From: Methylobacterium terricola | GTDB lineage: Bacteria > Pseudomonadota > Alphaproteobacteria > Rhizobiales > Beijerinckiaceae | NCBI RefSeq assembly: GCF_006151805.1 | Contig: NZ_VDDA01000003.1 | Coordinates: forward strand, 558,001 to 622,000 | Length of the DNA: 64,000 bases | Direction: 5' to 3' | In this document: piece by piece, positions 5,880-14,250 of the stretch | Position numbering within the stretch: the stretch's first letter is position 1 | How the letters are laid out: the number at the start of each line of letters is the position of its first letter | The notes under the pieces: model-generated | The model's input: the letters and a program-made list of their open reading frames with translations, nothing else | Database searches by the model: none | What the model was told of the DNA's origin: nothing | Program-made: the position numbers and the translations under genes

Positions 5880-8768
5880 ATGTATAGCAATGGCTCATCT
5901 GGTTTTATAAATAAAATGCGGCTTTTGTTGTATATATTAGGTTGTTGTTTTTTTCTATCTCCCGCACAGGCCCAAATCAATTTGGCGTCCGGTTCAGGAT
6001 CAGGCCCGCTCATCGTGTCGCATTCCGGCATGTGCGTGGCGGTGCCGGGAGCAACGACCACCCCTGCGGTGCAGCTCGTGCAGCAGCCCTGCACCGGCAG
6101 CCCGGCCCAGACGTGGCAGGCCAAGCCGTTCGGCAATGGCTTCACCCTGGTCAACCAAGCAACCGGGCAATGCATGGATTCGCAGATCTCCAATAACTGG
6201 GGATCAGGGGTCATCCAGTTCACCTGCAACAGCAGTGCCCAGCAGACCTGGTCCGCGCAATCCCAGAATGGCGGATACCGTCTCATCACTGCATATTCCA
6301 GCCTTTGCCTCGATGTCTACAATGCCAACACCACGAGCGGCACGAATCTGATTCAGTGGAATTGCAGTGGTTCGGCCAACCAGACGTTCAGCGGCACCGG
6401 CTTCAACACGTTCGACTTCAACGCGCGCAGCGGATCGGGGCCCATCGTCGCGTCGCATTCCGGCCTGTGCGTGACGGTGCCGGGCGGAACGACGAGCCCC
6501 GCGGCGCAGCTGCAGCAGCAGTCCTGCACCGGCAGCCCGGCCCAGATCTGGCAGGTCAAGCCGTTCGGCAATGGCTTCACCCTGGTCAACCAGGCGACCG
6601 GGCAGTGCATGGATTCCCAGCTCTCGAACAACCAGGGATCCGGGATCATCCAGTTCACCTGCAACAACAGTGCCCAGCAGACCTGGTCCGCTCAATCGCA
6701 GAACGGCGGCTCTCGCTTTACGTCTGCCTATTCCAATCTCTGCCTCGACGTCTACAATGCCAACAAGACGGGCGGCACGAACCTGATCCAGTGGACTTGC
6801 AGCGGCGCGGCCAACCAGACGTTCAATGCCGCTGGGGCGGGGAGCGGCACGGCCGGCGGTGGGACTGGCGGCTCCTCGGCGGCCGGCGGGACCGGCGGAA
6901 GCTCCGGGGGACCCACGCCGCCCGGCGAATTGCCGCCCGCGGCGAGCGGGTTGATCGTCGCCCAGCACTCCGCGATGTGCGTCGAGGTCCCGAACGCCCA
7001 GATGGCGGCGGGCGTGAAGATCGACCAGTGGCCCTGCGACGGCGGCGTCCACATGGAATGGAGCTTCGTTCCGTCCGAAGCCGGCTACCAGCTGCGCAAC
7101 ATCAAGACCAATCTCTGCCTGACCGTTGACAGCGCGTCCACGACGAACGGCGCCGGCATCGTCCAGCAGCCCTGCGGCACGGCAGGCGGTCTCTGGCGCA
7201 TGCGCAAGGTCGGCGCCGTCTACGAACTCGTCGCGGTGCATTCGGGGCGCTGCCTCAACGTCAACAATGCGTCGTTCGACCAGGGCGGGGCGGTGCTCCA
7301 GTGGGATTGCCAGGCGGCGAGCAACGGCCTGTTCGCGCTGGTGCCCCCGGCCGCGCCCTCGGCCTGGACGCCCGTGACCACCCTCGGCCTCGTGCCGGTA
7401 TCCGCCGCGCTGACACCCTCCGGCAAGGTCCTGATGTGGGCGGCCGAGCAGAAGACCAGCTTTGGCTCCGGCAACGGGACCTGGCTGACGACCTTCGACC
7501 CGAAAACCGGCGCTTCCAACGATACCTACGTCGCGAACACGAACCACGACATGTTCTGCCCGGGCACGAACCTCCTCTCCGACGGGCGGATGCTGATCAC
7601 CGGCGGCATCACCGCGGGTGGGACCTCGATCTACGATCCGTCGACGAACCAATGGAGTTCCGGCCCGACCCTGAAGATCCCGCGCGGCTACAACGCCAAC
7701 GTCACGCTCTCGACCGGTGAGGCGATGACCTATGGCGGCTCGTGGTCGGGCAATATCGGAGGCAAGAACGCCGAGGTCTGGTCGCCGGCCTCCGGCAGCT
7801 GGCGCGTGCTGTCGAACGTGTCGGGTGATGCCGCTGCCGAGCCGGGGGTCGACATGTACCGCGCCGACAATCACTTCTGGATGTTCGGCGTGTCGAACGG
7901 TTCCGTGTTCCATGCCGGGCCGAGCCGGCAGATGCACTGGATCGGCACGGGCGGGAACGGTACCCTGACGAGTGCCGGCAACCGCGGCGACGACGCCTTC
8001 GCCATCAACGGCACCGCGACGATGGTCGACGTCAACCGGATCTACAAGGCCGGCGGGGCGCCGCAATACCAGAACGTGCCGGCCAGCGTCGCGAGCTACA
8101 CGATCGACATCGGCGGCGGGCCCGGATCGACCCCGACGGTCGCCGCCACGGCACCGTTGAACTTCGCCCGCGCCTTCCACAACAGCGTGGTGCTGCCGAC
8201 CGGCGACGTCGTCACCATCGGCGGTCAGAGCTTCCCGATCCCGTTCACGGACACGACCCCGGTCTACTTCCCGGAACTGTGGTCGCCGAGCCGCAACACG
8301 GTCGTCCGCCTCGCACCGATGGCCGTTCCGCGGACCTATCACAGCGTCGCGATCCTGCTTCCCGACGCGCGGGTGCTGTCGGCCGGCGGCGGCCTGTGCG
8401 GCGGGTGCGACACCAACCATCCCAACCTGCAGATCCTGACGCCGCCCTACCTCTATGGGGCGAACGGCCAGCTCGCGAGCCGCCCGGCGATCACCAATGC
8501 GCCGACCTCGGCGGCCCTCGGCAGCACGATCACGGCGACCACCGACCGCGCCGTCGTGAGCTTCGCCCTGATACGGCTGAGTAGCACCACCCACACGGTG
8601 AACAACGATCAGCGCCGCATTCCCGTGAGGATCTCCGGAACGTTCGGCACGCAGTACCAGCTGGCGCTGCCGTCCGATCCGGGAATCCTGACGCCCGGAT
8701 CCTGGATGCTGTTCGCGATGGATGCCACCGGCGTTCCCAGCGTCGCCGCGATGATCCGCATCCGCTGA
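5880..8768 (+). CDS. Secreted galactose-oxidase-like copper radical oxidase with three ricin-type lectin domains
   Basis: 962 residues. Signal peptide (residues 1-32, ending SPAQAQ), two near-identical ricin B trefoil domains (about 40-175 and 180-310, each with SPAQxWQxKPFGNGFTLVNQ), a Gly/Ser/Ala linker (about 314-352), a third, divergent trefoil (about 355-490), then a galactose-oxidase Kelch domain plus C-terminal early-set domain (about 495-962). The copper/radical residues of galactose oxidase are all present by motif and spacing: Cys560 (HDMFCPG), Tyr604 (PRGYNAN) exactly 44 residues later, stacking Trp622 (GGSWSG), Tyr820-His821 (RTYHS), and His905 (THTVNNDQRRIP). Family chemistry: O2-dependent oxidation of a primary alcohol to aldehyde with H2O2 release. 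The lectin domains probably tether it to glycans. Substrate unknown. Start chosen by GGAGG nine bases upstream. Confidence 0.88.
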   Translation: MYSNGSSGFINKMRLLLYILGCCFFLSPAQAQINLASGSGSGPLIVSHSGMCVAVPGATTTPAVQLVQQPCTGSPAQTWQAKPFGNGFTLVNQATGQCMDSQISNNWGSGVIQFTCNSSAQQTWSAQSQNGGYRLITAYSSLCLDVYNANTTSGTNLIQWNCSGSANQTFSGTGFNTFDFNARSGSGPIVASHSGLCVTVPGGTTSPAAQLQQQSCTGSPAQIWQVKPFGNGFTLVNQATGQCMDSQLSNNQGSGIIQFTCNNSAQQTWSAQSQNGGSRFTSAYSNLCLDVYNANKTGGTNLIQWTCSGAANQTFNAAGAGSGTAGGGTGGSSAAGGTGGSSGGPTPPGELPPAASGLIVAQHSAMCVEVPNAQMAAGVKIDQWPCDGGVHMEWSFVPSEAGYQLRNIKTNLCLTVDSASTTNGAGIVQQPCGTAGGLWRMRKVGAVYELVAVHSGRCLNVNNASFDQGGAVLQWDCQAASNGLFALVPPAAPSAWTPVTTLGLVPVSAALTPSGKVLMWAAEQKTSFGSGNGTWLTTFDPKTGASNDTYVANTNHDMFCPGTNLLSDGRMLITGGITAGGTSIYDPSTNQWSSGPTLKIPRGYNANVTLSTGEAMTYGGSWSGNIGGKNAEVWSPASGSWRVLSNVSGDAAAEPGVDMYRADNHFWMFGVSNGSVFHAGPSRQMHWIGTGGNGTLTSAGNRGDDAFAINGTATMVDVNRIYKAGGAPQYQNVPASVASYTIDIGGGPGSTPTVAATAPLNFARAFHNSVVLPTGDVVTIGGQSFPIPFTDTTPVYFPELWSPSRNTVVRLAPMAVPRTYHSVAILLPDARVLSAGGGLCGGCDTNHPNLQILTPPYLYGANGQLASRPAITNAPTSAALGSTITATTDRAVVSFALIRLSSTTHTVNNDQRRIPVRISGTFGTQYQLALPSDPGILTPGSWMLFAMDATGVPSVAAMIRIR

Positions 8769-8788
8769 GGACGCCCTGCTCGTCCCCT

Positions 8789-8814
8789 TGCGCCGGGCCG
8801 GACGGCCCGGCGCA
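8789..8814 (+). terminator. GC-rich hairpin after the galactose-oxidase gene
   Basis: Perfect 11-base stem (TGCGCCGGGCC / GGCCCGGCGCA) with a four-base loop, 20 bases after the stop codon. There is no T-run, which is common for terminators in high-GC genomes. It could insulate the oxidase transcript from the next gene. Confidence 0.55.
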
Positions 8815-8868
8815 GGACCGGACCCCGTTTCCTTCGAGGCCTGCGAGCCTCAACCAAGGACAGAAGCG

Positions 8869-9144
8869 ATGCCGCAGACACCTTACCGAGCCGCGCAGGC
8901 ACTCGCGGTCGCCCTCCTTGCCACCCTCGGCGCATCCCAGGCCGTGGGGCCGGCCCACGCGCAGGCGACCACCCCGTCCGGGTCGGGCACGGCCCCGTCC
9001 GCGGGCGCCGGATCCTGCACGATGACGCCCCGGGGCAGCCAGAAGCCGTTCTGCATGAACCGCGTCTCGCAGGCGGCCTGTGACGCCTACGCTCGGGAGC
9101 AGCGCGTCACCTACGCCTGGAAAGCCGGTACGGAATGCCCCTGA
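8869..9144 (+). CDS. Small secreted Cys-containing protein, unknown function
   Basis: 91 residues: signal peptide (MPQTPYRAAQALAVALLATL..., cleavage near AHAQA), a Ser/Gly/Thr-rich linker, and a 40-residue C-terminal part with four Cys (GSCTMTPRGSQKPFCMNRVS, AACDAYAREQR, TECP). I do not recognise the family. The ATG at 8869 follows AAGGACAGAAGCG, a plausible ribosome-binding site; the frame is open further upstream but lacks a signal sequence there. It follows the galactose oxidase on the same strand after a hairpin, so it may be a companion secreted product, but that is only positional inference. Confidence 0.7.
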   Translation: MPQTPYRAAQALAVALLATLGASQAVGPAHAQATTPSGSGTAPSAGAGSCTMTPRGSQKPFCMNRVSQAACDAYAREQRVTYAWKAGTECP

Positions 9145-9467
9145 CACGGGGCCTCCGGTGAGGCCGGGAATGGCGCGACGGACGTGAGCATGGCGGTCGC
9201 GCCGTCGGCGCCTCCGCCCCGGCATTCCCTCGCCCGGTGCGTCCGGGCGGGTCCTTGCCTCCCGCGCACCGACATCGATCCCGTTCCCGACTGCTTGCCC
9301 CGACTGCTTGCCCGGCAGTGATGATCTCCGGCTCTGATCATCGCTCCCGCTGCGACAACCGCCGGATTTAGGCATTCATTCACCATCCTGAGTTCAGGTG
9401 ATACCGGCAAAGCCCGTATCCGCCCGGGCCTCCGCCGTTGGTCCTCCGAATTCCAGCCAGGCCCGCC
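9145..9467. other. Intergenic region, no gene seen
   Basis: 323 bases before the Sco gene. A short hairpin (GGCCTC-cggt-GAGGCC, 9150-9165) right after the preceding stop may act as a terminator. The remainder must contain the promoter of the Sco/gspHIJK run; I see no clear operator or consensus promoter in it. Confidence 0.4.
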
Positions 9468-10130
9468 ATGGTTCTGCATCGTCCGGCGCTTGCCGCCTTC
9501 CTCGTCGGCCTCACCTGCGTCGGGCCGTCCGTCCGCGCCCAGGACACGGTCGGCCGGGAGGCGGGGGCCCAAGCCCCCACGGTTCAGGCCTCGACCGCCC
9601 AGGCGGCCCCGCCCGCGGGGCCGCCCGGCGGCGGCAGCCTGCTCGCCGGCCATTTCCGCCTCACCGCCCCGGACGGCACCCCGGTCGATACCGACGATCT
9701 CGCGGGCAAGCCCTACGCGCTGTTCTTCGGCTTCACCCACTGCCCGGATATCTGCCCGACGACCCTCGCCGAGTTGTCGCTGGCGCTCTCGCACCTCCCG
9801 GCACGCGCACTGCCGGTCTTCTTCGTCTCGGTCGATCCCGAGCGCGACACGCCCGAGGTGCTCGGACGCTACATGCAGAGCTTCGACCCGGGCATCGTCG
9901 GCCTCTCGGGGCCGCGCCGCGCCATCGACGAGGCGATCCGCGGCTTCGGCATCGTCGCGCGACGCACCGAGCTGACCGGCGGCGGCTACGCCTACGGTCA
10001 CACAGCCACCCTCTTCCTCATCGACGGCGACGGCCTGATCGTCGACCGGCTCAGCCCCGGCATCGGCCCGGACGTGCTCGCGGCGCGGCTCGCCGCCCTC
10101 GCCGGGTCGCCGGTCGTGCCGGGCCGGTGA
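9468..10130 (+). CDS. Sco1/SenC/PrrC family copper-binding thioredoxin-fold protein
   Basis: 220 residues, exported by a signal peptide (MVLHRPALAAFLVGLTCVG...VRAQ) and followed by a Pro/Ala-rich linker. Sco proteins deliver copper to the CuA centre of cytochrome c oxidase or act as periplasmic thiol reductases. The copper ligands are present: Cys92 and Cys96 in FTHCPDICPTTL and His178 in YGHTATLF; the SVDPERDTPEVL strand-loop is also typical. ATG 9468 chosen because it starts the signal peptide; an in-frame upstream ATG adds ten residues. The gene overlaps gspH by four bases (GTGA), so it leads a translationally coupled run with secretion pseudopilins, an unusual partner set. No oxidase gene is nearby. 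Confidence 0.88.
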   Translation: MVLHRPALAAFLVGLTCVGPSVRAQDTVGREAGAQAPTVQASTAQAAPPAGPPGGGSLLAGHFRLTAPDGTPVDTDDLAGKPYALFFGFTHCPDICPTTLAELSLALSHLPARALPVFFVSVDPERDTPEVLGRYMQSFDPGIVGLSGPRRAIDEAIRGFGIVARRTELTGGGYAYGHTATLFLIDGDGLIVDRLSPGIGPDVLAARLAALAGSPVVPGR

Positions 10131-10585
10131 GCGCGGCACGGCCGACCGGTACCGCGGGCTTCTCGCTCGTCGAGATGCTCGTCGTGCTCGCCGTGCTGGC
10201 CCTGGCGGCGACGCTGGGCGGTCCGACCCTGCATCGGGTTCTGCCCGGGCAGCGGCTCGACGCGGCCGTCGACGCGGTCGCGACGGAACTCGCACTCCTG
10301 CGAGCCGAGGCCGTGCGCACCGGCCGGACCACTCGCCTCGTCTACGATCCCGAGGCCAGCACATTCCTGTCCTCGCGCCGCGCCGCCCGCCCGATCGTCG
10401 TGGCGCCCCTGCGCGCCGGCATCGACATCCCCCCGGAGGCGCGATCGGCCCCAGGCGAGATCCGCTTCCTGCCGAGCGGCGCGACGACGGGGGCCCGGAT
10501 CGTGCTCGCGGGCGAGGCCGGCGCCCGGGCCATGACCGTGAGCCGGGTCACCGGGGCCGTGCGGCGCGAGGAGGCGGGACGGTGA
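10127..10585 (+). CDS. gspH: Type II secretion minor pseudopilin GspH
   Basis: 152 residues. Prepilin-peptidase signature near the N-terminus (TAGFSLVEMLVVLAVLALAATLGG: cleavage after Gly, Glu at mature position 5, then the hydrophobic helix) and a body typical of GspH (QRLDAAVDAVATELALLRAEAVRTGRTTRL, then beta-rich C-terminal part). Start GTG 10127 overlaps the stop of the Sco gene by four bases. GspH joins the pseudopilus tip complex H-I-J-K in the periplasm. Alternative: the equivalent minor pilin of a type IV pilus, but the order H-I-J-K favours type II secretion. Confidence 0.82.
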   Translation: MSAARPTGTAGFSLVEMLVVLAVLALAATLGGPTLHRVLPGQRLDAAVDAVATELALLRAEAVRTGRTTRLVYDPEASTFLSSRRAARPIVVAPLRAGIDIPPEARSAPGEIRFLPSGATTGARIVLAGEAGARAMTVSRVTGAVRREEAGR

Positions 10586-10980
10586 CGCGGACGTCGTCCG
10601 GAGCGCGTGACCGGGAGGCGGGCTTCACGCTCGTCGAGATCCTGGTCGCCTTCGCCGTCGTGTCGCTGATGAGCCTGATGGTGATCCGGCTCTCGGGCGA
10701 GATGACCTGGGGCGGGCGCCGGATCGCAGCGGCCGAGCTGCGGCTCGACGAAGCCGAGGGGATCGTGCTCCTGCGGGCGGCCGCCGGCACCCTGCGGGCG
10801 GGAACCGAGCGGGGCCGCTTCAGCGACGGGCAGGCCTGGACGCTCTGCGTCGTCGATGCCGGGCCAGTCCTCGGCTGGCGCGACCTGCCGCCGCTCTGGC
10901 GCGTACGCCTGACCCTGGACGGGCCGGACGGCAGCCTCATCTATGCGACCCTCGTCGCCGGAGGGCTCGGTGGCAGCTGA
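10582..10980 (+). CDS. gspI: Type II secretion minor pseudopilin GspI
   Basis: 132 residues. Class III signal EAGFTLVEILVAFAVVSLMS with Glu at position +5, then the short, mostly beta GspI body (WRDLPPLWRVRLTLD). GTG start at 10582 overlaps gspH by four bases, and the 3' end overlaps gspJ by eleven. In known systems GspI nucleates the pseudopilus tip with J and K. Confidence 0.78.
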   Translation: MTRTSSGARDREAGFTLVEILVAFAVVSLMSLMVIRLSGEMTWGGRRIAAAELRLDEAEGIVLLRAAAGTLRAGTERGRFSDGQAWTLCVVDAGPVLGWRDLPPLWRVRLTLDGPDGSLIYATLVAGGLGGS

Positions 10981-11584
10981 GGCGCAGGCCGGCGCACCGG
11001 TCGGGGCGGGAGATCCGGAGGCGGGCTTCTCGCTGATCGAGGTCCTGGTCTCGCTCGCGCTCTGCGCCCTCGTCGCGCTTCTGCTGGTGCAGACCCTCCA
11101 GGCGACCGGGCTCACCAGCCGCACCGCCCGCCGGCTCGCCGCACAGGAGGAGGTGCAGCTCGTGCGCGATCACCTGCGCCGGGCTCTCGCCGACCGCGCC
11201 GGACGGCGTGCGGACGGACGCTACGCGCCCTTCCTCGGCCTGTCGGACCGTCTCGTGGTCACGGTGCAGGCGAACCGGGACATCGCCCGCGGCTCCGAGC
11301 AGCGGCTCGCCCTCGCGACGGAGCCGGCCGGCGGTGGTCTCGCTCTGGTGGAGACGAGCGGTCCCGCCGCGGCGCCGGGCCGGCCGGACCGGCTTCTCGA
11401 CCGCGTGGCGAGCCTGAGCCTACGCTATTTCGGGTCGCAGGGCGCAGATCCGAGGCCCGGCTGGGCCTCGACCTGGACGCGCCGCGACCGCCCGCCCGCG
11501 CTCGTCGAGGTCACGGTCGCCTTCCCGCCCGCGGATCCCCGGGTCTGGCCGCCCCTCGTCCTGCCGCTCGGGAGCGGCTCGTGA
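10970..11584 (+). CDS. gspJ: Type II secretion minor pseudopilin GspJ
   Basis: 204 residues from GTG 10970. Prepilin signal PEAGFSLIEVLVSLALCALV, then the long beta-rich domain expected of GspJ with LLDRVASLSLRYFG near the end, the segment where GspJ proteins calculate as 'vxxlxvryf'. The GTG was chosen because it keeps a short leader before the cleavage site; upstream codons lie inside gspI. Overlaps gspI by eleven bases and gspK by four, so the four pseudopilins are one translation unit. Confidence 0.8.
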   Translation: MAAEAQAGAPVGAGDPEAGFSLIEVLVSLALCALVALLLVQTLQATGLTSRTARRLAAQEEVQLVRDHLRRALADRAGRRADGRYAPFLGLSDRLVVTVQANRDIARGSEQRLALATEPAGGGLALVETSGPAAAPGRPDRLLDRVASLSLRYFGSQGADPRPGWASTWTRRDRPPALVEVTVAFPPADPRVWPPLVLPLGSGS

Positions 11585-12483
11585 GCAGGCAGCCTGCTGC
11601 GATGCGGGAAAGCGGCGAGGCCGGCTTCGTCCTGCCCTCCGTGCTGGCGATCCTGCTCGTGGTCGCGGCCGTGGCGGCGACGGCGGTCAAGGCGGTGCAG
11701 ACCCACGGCATGGCGACGGCCAGTCGCGCAGCGAGCCTGCGGCTGCAAGGTCTCGCCGACGGTGCGGTGCGCCTCGTAGCGGTGTCGCTCGTCGTGCAAC
11801 ACATCCGCCGCATGCCCGGTCTCGGCTTGCCGGAGAACGGTGCGCCTGTCGCCTGCCCGCTGCCGGGCGGTGGCACCCTCTCCGTCGCGGTGCAGGACCA
11901 GGCCGGCCTCGTCGATCTCAACGCGGCCCCGCGGGACCTGCTGGATGACGCTTTCCGGGCCCTCGGGATCCCCGGCCGGGACGCTGCGGCCATCGCCGCC
12001 GAGGTCGTGGATGCCCGCGACCCCGACGATGTCCCTGAGCCGAACGGGGCCGAGGCGGCGCAATACCGGGCGCGCGGGATCCCCACGGGCCCGCGCAACG
12101 CCCCCTTCGCCACCGTCGACGAGATCGAGGACCTGCCGTCGATGACCGAGGCCTACGCGGCGCTGCTGCGCCCGGCCGTCACGGTGCACAATCTCGGCGG
12201 CGGGATCGATGTCTCGGTCTCCCCCGGACGGGCCTTCGCCCGCGGCGTTCTGGCCCAAAGCCTCCAGCACCACGCGGCCACCTCCCCGCACAGGGCCTAC
12301 GCGGTCACCGTGATCGCCTCGGACCCAAGCGGGGCGCAGGCCGGGCGCAGCGCCATCCTGTCGGTCAATGCCCCGGGAATTGGTACTGGCCTGGTCGCGT
12401 GGCGGTTCGCGACGGAGACGATGCCCGCAGCGACACCTCATCCGGCCTGTGACGCGATGTTGGCGACGCTCGCTCCTGAATGA
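11581..12483 (+). CDS. gspK: Type II secretion minor pseudopilin GspK
   Basis: 300 residues, matching GspK length. The prepilin signal SGEAGFVLPSVLAILLVVAA lacks Glu at mature position 5, which is the hallmark of GspK, the tip subunit. Helix-hairpin-helix-like segments follow (DLNAAPRDLLDDAFRALGIP; FATVDEIEDLPSM), as in GspK. GTG start overlaps gspJ by four bases. No gspC, D, E, F, G, L or M is in the window, so the rest of the machine must be encoded elsewhere. The nearby secreted galactose oxidase is a candidate cargo (inference). Confidence 0.85.
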   Translation: MSRQPAAMRESGEAGFVLPSVLAILLVVAAVAATAVKAVQTHGMATASRAASLRLQGLADGAVRLVAVSLVVQHIRRMPGLGLPENGAPVACPLPGGGTLSVAVQDQAGLVDLNAAPRDLLDDAFRALGIPGRDAAAIAAEVVDARDPDDVPEPNGAEAAQYRARGIPTGPRNAPFATVDEIEDLPSMTEAYAALLRPAVTVHNLGGGIDVSVSPGRAFARGVLAQSLQHHAATSPHRAYAVTVIASDPSGAQAGRSAILSVNAPGIGTGLVAWRFATETMPAATPHPACDAMLATLAPE

Positions 12484-12779
12484 GCAGGGTTGGGGTCAAA
12501 CCCCAATCGGCCTGACTGCAAGGCAGGGCTGTGGAGGGCCGGGAGCGGCGGTTCAGCACCGACCCAGGGCAACGGATCGTACCCCCCCGTGGTGGTGACA
12601 GGGAGCGGGGGCGCCGACCGAGGCGAAGACCGCCGCGAGGTCGCTCCCGCCGTAGTCTGCGCACGGCGCCGGTAGATGCCACGGACGCACTCCCTTGCAC
12701 CTGCGTCACAGGCGACACGAAAATGCGCCGACTATCGCACCATCCCTCGCGGATCGAACAATCATCACATCCGATCTGA
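12484..12779. other. Intergenic region, no gene seen
   Basis: About 300 bases between gspK and a palindromic repeat. Frames are open only by base composition; none shows domain-like sequence or a ribosome-binding site. The remaining 145 bases up to the next gene (after the repeat) are equally featureless. Confidence 0.4.
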
Positions 12780-12870
12780 CCCTGATACCGCCGCGCCGTC
12801 GAACGGATCCGTTCGACGGCGCTGGCTAAGCCCGAACGGGCGTCGGCGCCGATGCGCCGGACGCCTTAGC
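12780..12870 (-). repeat. Dispersed palindromic repeat, copy A
   Basis: Contains a perfect 30-base palindrome at 12793-12822 centred on a GGATCC. On the minus strand it is preceded by CCCGTTCGGGCTTagCC and followed by GCGGTATCAG. The same arrangement occurs at 49651-49689 and 59251-59307, with a structurally related copy at 18345-18447. Intergenic and at the border between the secretion cluster and the catabolic island. A REP/BIME-like element is the simplest reading. Confidence 0.8.
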
Positions 12871-13015
12871 ATCGCCGTGTCGATGCCAAGGCGCGAGGGT
12901 ATGACTGGCAACGACTTGGCGGCTGGCGAGAATGGCTTTGGCCTCGGCCGACATATCCGCTGCTTGGTCGGCGGCAAGCCGATGACTGTTCCGAGGCAAC
13001 GGGTCGGCATCACGC

Positions 13016-13984
13016 TCAACGGCGTCGATCCCACAGAGCCTCGTTCACGAGGTGGGCGGGCTTGCGGCCGTCAAGGACGTCGACCACCTGCGATGCAATC
13101 TCGACGGCCGTGCGCGACAGCGCCTCCCTCGTCGCTCCGCCCGTATGAGGCGACAGGACGATACCGGGACAGCGCGTGTAGGGATGGTCGGCGGGGAGCG
13201 GCTCGGGGTCGAACACGTCCATGGCGGCGCCGAGCAGGTGGCCGGTCTCCACGGCTTCGATCAGCGCATCCGCGTCCACCAGAGCGCCGCGTGCCGTGTT
13301 GACCAGGATGGCGCCTTGCCTGAGCCGGCCCAATCGCTCGCGATCGAATTGATGGTGGGTGTCCGGGGTGAGCCGCTGATGGAGGGACAGCACGTCGACC
13401 CGGTCCAGCAGCGCGTCGAGGGTATCGGTGGGCTCGAATCCGGCCGCGATGATGTGCTCCCGCGGCACGCTCGGACTGTGGACCAGCACCGTCATGCCAA
13501 ATCCGAGCTTTGCGATCTCGGCGACCCGGCGGCCGATACGGCCGAACCCCACGATCCCGAGCGTCTTGCCGTTTATCTCGACGAAGTCGCCCACGTACCG
13601 ATAGGCGAAACGCCCCTCCCGCACAGCGGCGTCACCGTCCCGCACGCGCTTTGCTACGCCGAGGATTTGGGCGATCGCATGCTCGGCGACCGATTGCACG
13701 TTCGCACCGGGAGTGTTGACGATCGGAAGGCCGATCGCATCGGCGTGCCGGACGTCGACGCGATCGTACCCGGTGCCGTGGATGCCCACCACCTTCAAGC
13801 CGCGCGCGGCGTCCATGGCGGCCCGGTCAAGGCCCGCATTGCGGGTGATGACCGCCGACGCATCGCCGATCTCGGCTGACACGACGGCCATATCGGACGA
13901 TGACGCCACGCGCACGTCCAGGCCGGCAGACCGAAGGATGTCGATACCGTCCTGATGAATCGGTTGGATCAGGAAGCACTGCAC
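13016..13984 (-). CDS. D-isomer-specific 2-hydroxyacid dehydrogenase
   Basis: 322-residue cytosolic NAD(P)-dependent dehydrogenase interconverting 2-hydroxyacids and 2-oxoacids (hydroxypyruvate/glyoxylate reductase or phosphoglycerate dehydrogenase-like). Seen: Rossmann motif TLGIVGFGRIGRRVAEIAK, and the catalytic triad Arg (VNTARGALVDADAL), Glu (AMDVFDPEPLP) and His (LSPHTGGATREAL). It lacks the ACT and intervening domains of long SerA enzymes, so it is the short catabolic type. Start GTG 13984; no strong ribosome-binding site is visible. It lies downstream of the carbamoylase gene on the same strand (266-base gap) and borders the catabolic island, suggesting it handles a hydroxy/oxo acid from that pathway. 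Substrate not decidable. Confidence 0.85.
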   Translation of the reverse strand: MQCFLIQPIHQDGIDILRSAGLDVRVASSSDMAVVSAEIGDASAVITRNAGLDRAAMDAARGLKVVGIHGTGYDRVDVRHADAIGLPIVNTPGANVQSVAEHAIAQILGVAKRVRDGDAAVREGRFAYRYVGDFVEINGKTLGIVGFGRIGRRVAEIAKLGFGMTVLVHSPSVPREHIIAAGFEPTDTLDALLDRVDVLSLHQRLTPDTHHQFDRERLGRLRQGAILVNTARGALVDADALIEAVETGHLLGAAMDVFDPEPLPADHPYTRCPGIVLSPHTGGATREALSRTAVEIASQVVDVLDGRKPAHLVNEALWDRRR

Positions 13985-14250
13985 GGGAAGTATTGCCTTT
14001 CGAGATTCGCATGCCCGAATTCGGCGATGCGGTGCTGACGATCTTGGGGTCGATCAGACCGTCTGATCTTTCACGAACCCTGCGCTGGCAAGCTCGCTCG
14101 CGGGCCGAAGCCAGGGACAGCCCAGGATCCACGCCGGATACGGACCGGGGCGAGCGATGCAGGTCCCTCCAGCGTTCCGCTCATCCTCGGCGATCATGCG
14201 GAGGACCCGTACGGATGACGGGACCTCCGGCGACCACCGATAGACATCGT

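Noticed and set aside
6204..8594. 796-codon open frame antisense to the galactose-oxidase gene
   Set aside because: Low-complexity Arg/Gly/Ala sequence opposite a protein with a complete active site.
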